A stretch of 9,055 nucleotides of DNA from the NCBI GenBank assembly GCA_023249275.1, contig JAHFCV010000097.1, positions 1 through 9,055 on the forward strand, in the 5' to 3' direction. A program made the position numbers and the translations under genes. The notes beneath the pieces are model-generated. The model was given only the letters and a program-made list of their open reading frames with translations. It was not told the origin of the DNA and did not search any database. Numbering within the stretch: position 1 is the stretch's first letter; the number at the start of each line of letters is the position of its first letter. This document shows, in pieces, positions 5,587-9,055 of this stretch. The DNA is from Candidatus Methanoperedens sp. (lineage in GTDB: Archaea > Halobacteriota > Methanosarcinia > Methanosarcinales > Methanoperedenaceae).

Positions 5587-6240
5587 ATGGGATTGATTTC
5601 AGGATTCTACGAATGGAAAATTAAAAATGCAATAAAAAAACAGGCTGTCCCTGAACATATCGTTCTGGCTCTTGCGGAAAGTGATTTGCTTGCGGACAAC
5701 AATTATAGCAAGCTGAATTCTTTTGCCGCATGGTGCAAAGAGACCGGGGTTAATACAGTCACAATATACATCAGTTTAATCGAAGTGGATGCTGAGTTAA
5801 GTAAAAAAATATGTGGTAAATTATCCGGGGAAATCCCGTCCGTACTTTATGATATAACTCCCAATATCAATGTTATCACAAGAGGGGATAAAGAAATTAA
5901 AAAACATGGGGCAGAAGGTATGAATGTTGATATCTCAATCGGATACAGCGGAAAGTATGAATTGACCCGCGCCATCAAGGAAATAATGATGCATATAGAA
6001 AGCGGTAGCCTGAATCCAGAGGATATTAATGAAGAAATAATTGAATCCCATTTATTGTTCAAATCCGAACCCGATATTGTAATCCGCGCCGGCGGTAAGA
6101 GATTAACTGATTTCCTGATATGGCAGTCCGTTTATTCAGAGCTATATTTTACAGACGTCAACTGGTTGGATTTCAGGAAGGTTGATTTCCTGAGGGTGCT
6201 CAGGGATTTCCAGAAGCGGCAGCGAAGATTCGGGAAATAA
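5587..6240 (+). CDS. Non-catalytic UppS homologue, NgBR/Nus1-like cis-prenyltransferase subunit
   Basis: 217 residues of the cis-prenyltransferase fold. The N-terminus VPEHIVLALAESD (21-33) aligns with VPSHVAIIMDGNRRF of the catalytic homologue in this window, but the catalytic Asp and the NRR diphosphate-binding residues are gone. GYSGKYELTRAI (119-130) replaces the family's GGR. The C-terminal half is well conserved: R167, R172, T174 in IRAGGKRLT, FLIWQ (176-180), E185 in SELYFTD, and a terminal RRFGK giving the RxG motif (R214-G216). Loss of the Asp with retained RxG is the pattern of eukaryotic NgBR/Nus1, which activates DHDDS. In Methanosarcina mazei a heteromeric enzyme of this type has been reported. 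I infer it pairs with the UppS at 7167-8111 to make the polyprenyl glycan carrier. It starts at an ATG with no clear SD, divergent from the kinase gene. An intact frame and conserved C-terminus argue against a pseudogene. Confidence 0.88.
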   Translation: MGLISGFYEWKIKNAIKKQAVPEHIVLALAESDLLADNNYSKLNSFAAWCKETGVNTVTIYISLIEVDAELSKKICGKLSGEIPSVLYDITPNINVITRGDKEIKKHGAEGMNVDISIGYSGKYELTRAIKEIMMHIESGSLNPEDINEEIIESHLLFKSEPDIVIRAGGKRLTDFLIWQSVYSELYFTDVNWLDFRKVDFLRVLRDFQKRQRRFGK

Positions 6241-6246
6241 TCAAAA

Positions 6247-6263
6247 TTCAATGGGTAATTGAA
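6247..6263. repeat. Small inverted repeat between convergent genes
   Basis: TTCAAT-GGGTA-ATTGAA, a perfect 6-bp stem with a 5-base loop, just after the stop of the NgBR-like gene. It has no following T run, so it is at best a weak terminator or 3'-end stabiliser. Confidence 0.35.
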
Positions 6264-6327
6264 CTCCATTTCTATGCTGGGTTTAGGCTTATTATTATAG
6301 TGGTCTGAATTGACGACAGGTTGGTAA

Positions 6328-6651
6328 TCAAAATGTATCGCTACCTACTTTTTTTTTGCGAATTTGAATTTCTTCCTCAGTCAATTTTTGGACAGAAACC
6401 CCAGCTTCAATCAAGACATCTATCGCTTCCCAGTACGCAACCCCCAGACGTTCTGCCACCTGCCTGAATGTGATCTTATTATTTTTGTAGTCGTTTATAA
6501 TCCTATTTTTTGACATTTCTTTTAATGCTTCAAATAGGAGCTGACGTATGGCAGTTGATCTATCCTCCTGATTTTCTTTTGCATAAGAATCCAGTTCTTT
6601 TAATAAATCTTTTGTCAATGTTGTGTTTATCCTGACAACTTCCGCATTCAT
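6328..6651 (-). CDS. Putative antitoxin, ribbon-helix-helix plus UPF0175 domain
   Basis: 107 residues from the ATG at 6651, chosen over an upstream ATG (6672) because GGAG (6659-6662) lies 7 bases before it. Residues 4-46 form a ribbon-helix-helix DNA-binding unit (VVRINTTLTKDLLKELDSY, then RSTAIRQLLFEAL). Residues 50-86 match the UPF0175/COG2886 helix-turn-helix (DYKNNKITFRQVAERLGV then YWEAIDVLIEAGV). The charged tail probably contacts the toxin. UPF0175 proteins are predicted antitoxins of COG2405 PIN toxins, and that partner is immediately upstream: the toxin stop and this start are separated by one base, so translation is likely coupled. Autorepression of the pair is expected from the family. 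Toxin-before-antitoxin order is the less common arrangement. There is no assayed close homologue that I can name. Confidence 0.82.
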   Translation of the reverse strand: MNAEVVRINTTLTKDLLKELDSYAKENQEDRSTAIRQLLFEALKEMSKNRIINDYKNNKITFRQVAERLGVAYWEAIDVLIEAGVSVQKLTEEEIQIRKKKVGSDTF

Positions 6652-6652
6652 G

Positions 6653-7132
6653 TTATTTCTCCAGATATCCAATCATGTTAGTTTCTGATATCCTTTTCTT
6701 CTCGTAGAGTCTTATTATGAATTGATTATATTGTAACTTGTTAATAATACCTTTTCTCAAAAGCCTGAATAAAATATCAGGACTTCCTCTTACTTCTATT
6801 CCCTGAATTTCTGCTTTTCTTGCAAGTTTTGTATCATTTGTGAATAGGTATTTTGCATTATGCTCTATTGCACATGAAATGACTGTAGAATCTGTTTTTG
6901 AGATACCGTTCAAGTCTATATTTTTTAGGACATTTACTTTGTTTACAAGCCCGGATCTGAATATATCAGCTATTAGTTCAGCATCCTGATGTCCTTCTTC
7001 TTTGCCTTCTATAACAGCCTCTCTGAACACCTCATGGGGACAAATCAGCTCGCCATCTATGTTTTCAAACAGTTTGATAGCGTCAATCTTAGCAAGTGAA
7101 ATTAATGTAGAGGTGTCGACAACTATGTTCAT
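6653..7132 (-). CDS. PIN-domain ribonuclease toxin (VapC-like, COG2405/DUF3368)
   Basis: 159 residues with the acidic PIN active-site set: D6 in VVDTSTLI, E34 in CPHEVFREAV, D81 in SKTDSTVISCA, and D100 in LFTNDTKLA. The family cleaves RNA with Mg2+ or Mn2+; the target here is unknown. The extra C-terminal part (about 118-159), with SPDILFRLLRKGIINKLQY, is typical of COG2405/DUF3368 proteins. The ATG at 7132 has only a weak upstream GGA, about 10 bases away. It begins 34 bases after the uppS stop on the same strand, so it may be partly transcribed from the helicase-uppS operon. An A-rich stretch in the gap could hold its own weak promoter. Together with the following antitoxin it forms a toxin-antitoxin module lying between the two cis-prenyltransferase genes. 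The module looks A+T-richer than its neighbours, which hints at transfer. Confidence 0.85.
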   Translation of the reverse strand: MNIVVDTSTLISLAKIDAIKLFENIDGELICPHEVFREAVIEGKEEGHQDAELIADIFRSGLVNKVNVLKNIDLNGISKTDSTVISCAIEHNAKYLFTNDTKLARKAEIQGIEVRGSPDILFRLLRKGIINKLQYNQFIIRLYEKKRISETNMIGYLEK

Positions 7133-7166
7133 ACAATCTTATTCCAATTTTTATTTTTTGAATAAG

Positions 7167-8111
7167 TTACCATTTTATCATATTATACATCACAACATTG
7201 CGGTTTGCAAGTTCGTGAAGTATCTTTACAACTTCGTCCTTGGGGAGCGCAATAAACCTTCTTGAGATGCGGATAACGTCTTCAACTTCCACCATGCCGT
7301 AATAGTTTAACAATTTGACAATCCGCATAATCGTATTTTTTTGCCTTTCGTGCTCACGCGTCTGGTATGTGCGTACAGCCCGCAGGAAGTCTATTCTTCG
7401 AAACTCTGGCCAGAAAGGAGCGCAGAAATAAGCGGCGCATTCATTCCCGTTTGCCTGCCACGGGAGAAAGTTGGATATCCGTTCGTCCCCGCCTGTTCTT
7501 ATTATCAGGTCTACGCAGGGCACTGACCCGTTTACAGGATACAGGTTATTGGATATGGTATCTTCATTAATGTCTTTTATGGACAGCTCACCGTTCCTGA
7601 GCTTCCATGCCATATTACGTGCGGCATCCACAAGCTCCTGCCTTCCACCATAAGCAAGCGCCACATTAAGATATACACCGTCGTAATTTTTTGTGATTTC
7701 TTCCGCGTGTTTTGCAGATGATTTCAGGGAAGAGGGAAGAAGGTCGATATTTCCTATTATCCGCACCCTCATTCTGCGTTTATGAGTGCGTTCATCGCTG
7801 CAAATTTTATCAAATTTAAGCCCTATAAGCTCAAAAAGCCTTTTTTTCTCGGCATCCGACCGCTCGAAATTCTCGGTAGAAAAAGCATACACTGTGAGCT
7901 GTTTGATACCCAGGTCAAAACTCCAGTCAAGAACTTTTTCTGTAGTGTCCGCGCCCCTGAAATGACCGTAATACTGCGCTAGCCCATGCTTCTTTGCAAA
8001 GCGCCTGTTGCCGTCCATTATAATTGCAACGTGTGATGGAACAGGCTTATCCCTTATTTCATTGCCAAGTAAAGCTTCATAGCTTCCGTATAAAATTCCT
8101 GCTAAACTCAA
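7167..8111 (-). CDS. uppS: Catalytic cis-prenyltransferase (UppS/DHDDS-like) with C-terminal extension
   Basis: Condenses isopentenyl diphosphate in cis onto an allylic diphosphate to make the long polyprenyl diphosphate that becomes the glycan carrier. Family residues in the 314: D33, N35, R36 and R37 in MDGNRRF (catalytic Asp and diphosphate loop), HFRGAD (50-55), YAFSTENF (75-82), AYGGRQE (153-159), IRTGG with R205, R211 and S213, and E224 in the NGNE of WQANGNECAAYF. The C-terminal RxG that most homomeric enzymes need is absent: TREHERQKNT replaces it. This supports partnership with the RxG-bearing homologue at 5587-6240. Residues 260-314 form an extra helical, winged-helix-like domain of unknown role. 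The start is TTG at 8111, backed by GAGGG at 8117-8121. The gene follows the Hel308 stop by 41 bases and is probably in the same transcript. Confidence 0.93.
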   Translation of the reverse strand: MSLAGILYGSYEALLGNEIRDKPVPSHVAIIMDGNRRFAKKHGLAQYYGHFRGADTTEKVLDWSFDLGIKQLTVYAFSTENFERSDAEKKRLFELIGLKFDKICSDERTHKRRMRVRIIGNIDLLPSSLKSSAKHAEEITKNYDGVYLNVALAYGGRQELVDAARNMAWKLRNGELSIKDINEDTISNNLYPVNGSVPCVDLIIRTGGDERISNFLPWQANGNECAAYFCAPFWPEFRRIDFLRAVRTYQTREHERQKNTIMRIVKLLNYYGMVEVEDVIRISRRFIALPKDEVVKILHELANRNVVMYNMIKW

Positions 8112-8116
8112 TCTGT

Positions 8117-8121
8117 CCCTC
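8117..8121 (-). promoter_or_regulatory. Shine-Dalgarno supporting a TTG start of uppS
   Basis: GAGGG on the minus strand, 5 bases before TTG at 8111. No in-frame ATG lies nearby, and the N-terminus so obtained leads into the conserved VPSHVAIIMDGNRR block at a normal distance. Confidence 0.6.
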
Positions 8122-8152
8122 GCTTCATTAATTGTCGAACAAGTATTAAAGT

Positions 8153-9055
8153 TTACCCAAAATCTTCAAGGCGGCGCTGTTCTTCCACCGGTTCTTCAAT
8201 AGATACCGGAGTCCCAATTTGTTTTAGGATTTTTAGAGCTATTTTCGCGCCGATAATCTTGGTAATCTCAGCCGGCTTCGCCGCCCGAAGCGCCTCCATG
8301 TCCCTGAATCCTGCATTGTAAAGTTTGCGGGCGCGTACCCTGCCTATGCCCCGTATCTGGATAAGGTCAAGAAGCTCGGGGTTCGCTCCATATTCCACGC
8401 GTTTTTCAAGTTCCCGCGCTCTCTGTGCGCCTGGCATTTTCTGGTATGCGCCAAGTTCTGCCATAGAATGAACAAGCCAGAGCGTGGTTTCTGAAAGAGC
8501 CCTTATATCACCCTCGCCTATGCCGAATTTCTTGACAATATCTTCTTCTTTTTTCTCGTTTATCCAGTCAAGCATCACGCATGCGGTTTTGACCTCTGAG
8601 AGAAACCACTCGTAATCCACTTTGAACTGCTGCGGTACCTGGACAAATTCGGCATGGTGCTCCATGACAAGGTCGCTTAACCATTCATAATCATTGGAGC
8701 GCAGGTATAATTGCCGCATATCCGGCGTCCTGCATGCAAGATGGAGAAGTGTTAAGTCCGTGTACTGGATACCTTTTTCTTCTATTTTCTCCATTCCTTC
8801 AAGGATCATCGAAGCAGAAAGCGGGTCGATGTATAAACGGGAGACAAGTTCACCGAGGCGCGTGGCAAAAAGCCCTTCTTTTTCAACAATCATCTTTTTT
8901 TCAACGAGAAAAGCTATTATTTTATCAATTATAACCTTCAGGCTCCACGGTTCCTGCTGAGTTGAGTAAAAAGTTGCGCCCATGAATTTAAGCAATTCAT
9001 CCATATCCCTTGCAAATCCCGTTACTATTGTTGAAAGGATATGGGTGCGCAGGGC
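8153..9055 (-). CDS. Hel308 (Ski2-type) DNA helicase, C-terminal part, 5' end outside window
   Basis: The frame is open to the right edge, so the ATG at 9004 is internal: 17 codons upstream of it (ALRTHILSTIVTGFARD) are typical Hel308 sequence. Hel308 is a 3'-5' superfamily 2 helicase that acts on stalled replication forks. The RecA-like motor domains lie outside the window. Visible parts are the winged helix and the ratchet domain, with a helix-hairpin-helix near the end (LIQIRGIGRVRARKLYNAGF, then EITKIIGAKIALKIL). The protein ends QRRLEDFG, which fits the PCNA-interacting QxxLxxF pattern (8159-8179). The stop at 8153 lies 41 bases before uppS; helicase plus uppS look like one transcript, though their functions are unrelated. 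The family call is firm; the first ~60% of the protein cannot be seen. Confidence 0.9.
   Translation of the reverse strand, partial: ALRTHILSTIVTGFARDMDELLKFMGATFYSTQQEPWSLKVIIDKIIAFLVEKKMIVEKEGLFATRLGELVSRLYIDPLSASMILEGMEKIEEKGIQYTDLTLLHLACRTPDMRQLYLRSNDYEWLSDLVMEHHAEFVQVPQQFKVDYEWFLSEVKTACVMLDWINEKKEEDIVKKFGIGEGDIRALSETTLWLVHSMAELGAYQKMPGAQRARELEKRVEYGANPELLDLIQIRGIGRVRARKLYNAGFRDMEALRAAKPAEITKIIGAKIALKILKQIGTPVSIEEPVEEQRRLEDFG

Noticed and set aside
5587..6240. UppS pseudogene
   Set aside because: The catalytic loop is lost, but the frame is intact, the C-terminal half is strongly conserved and the RxG tail is kept, which fits a non-catalytic subunit better than decay.
6247..6263. Rho-independent-style terminator after the NgBR-like gene
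   Set aside because: The stem is only six pairs, mostly A-T, and no T run follows.
7341..7653. Three plus-strand frames opposite uppS
   Set aside because: Antisense to conserved UppS motifs; no SD or domain.
8153..9004. Stand-alone 283-residue protein starting at ATG 9004
   Set aside because: The frame stays open to the window edge with Hel308-like residues before that Met, so it is the tail of a longer helicase.
1..9055. CRISPR array, insertion sequence, integrase or att site
   Set aside because: No regularly spaced repeats, transposase motifs or duplicated tRNA ends were seen; tRNA-Arg shows no neighbouring partial copy within the window.

Overview
This window looks like chromosomal DNA of a methanogen-type archaeon of the Methanosarcinales, possibly an ANME or Methanoperedens relative; genus cannot be settled from sequence alone. 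The markers are a close MC1 chromosomal protein, a CobD with the Cys-rich C-terminal extension known from Methanosarcina, a Hel308 C-terminus, TATA/BRE-type promoters, a tRNA without encoded CCA, and a split eukaryote-like cis-prenyltransferase.

Layout. (1) 1-2467, minus strand: a cobamide nucleotide-loop operon, cobD (fused to a metal-binding-like tail) then cbiB (ATGA overlap) then the 5' end of a third gene, probably cobZ by synteny. (2) 2468-2810: a gene-free divergent control region with a strong TATA box for cobD, one for the MC1 gene, and several small repeats. (3) 2811-3282, plus strand: the MC1 gene, a T-rich terminator, then a 36-residue membrane-peptide gene with its own TATA box, a perfect 19-bp odd palindrome and a strong Shine-Dalgarno (SD) sequence. 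(4) 3279-5530, minus strand: a membrane protein joining a dolichol/phytol-kinase-like half to a DUF92 half, whose stop codon lies inside tRNA-Arg(CCG), followed by a CPBP intramembrane protease. (5) 5587-6240, plus strand: a UppS homologue that has lost its catalytic Asp motif but kept the C-terminal RxG. (6) 6328-9055, minus strand: Hel308 helicase (5' end outside the window), catalytic UppS, a PIN-domain toxin and a RHH-UPF0175 antitoxin.

How the genes work together. CobD supplies aminopropanol phosphate and CbiB joins it to the corrin ring; the partial gene probably removes a phosphate late in the same pathway. The two UppS homologues have reciprocal motif losses, so they plausibly form a heteromeric cis-prenyltransferase like eukaryotic DHDDS/NgBR, making the polyprenyl glycan carrier. 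The double kinase-like protein, divergent from the non-catalytic subunit, could phosphorylate isoprenoid alcohols or recycle them into the same pool. The main points for follow-up are this polyprenyl cluster, the overlap of a CDS with a tRNA, and the unannotated small membrane gene with its operator-like palindrome.
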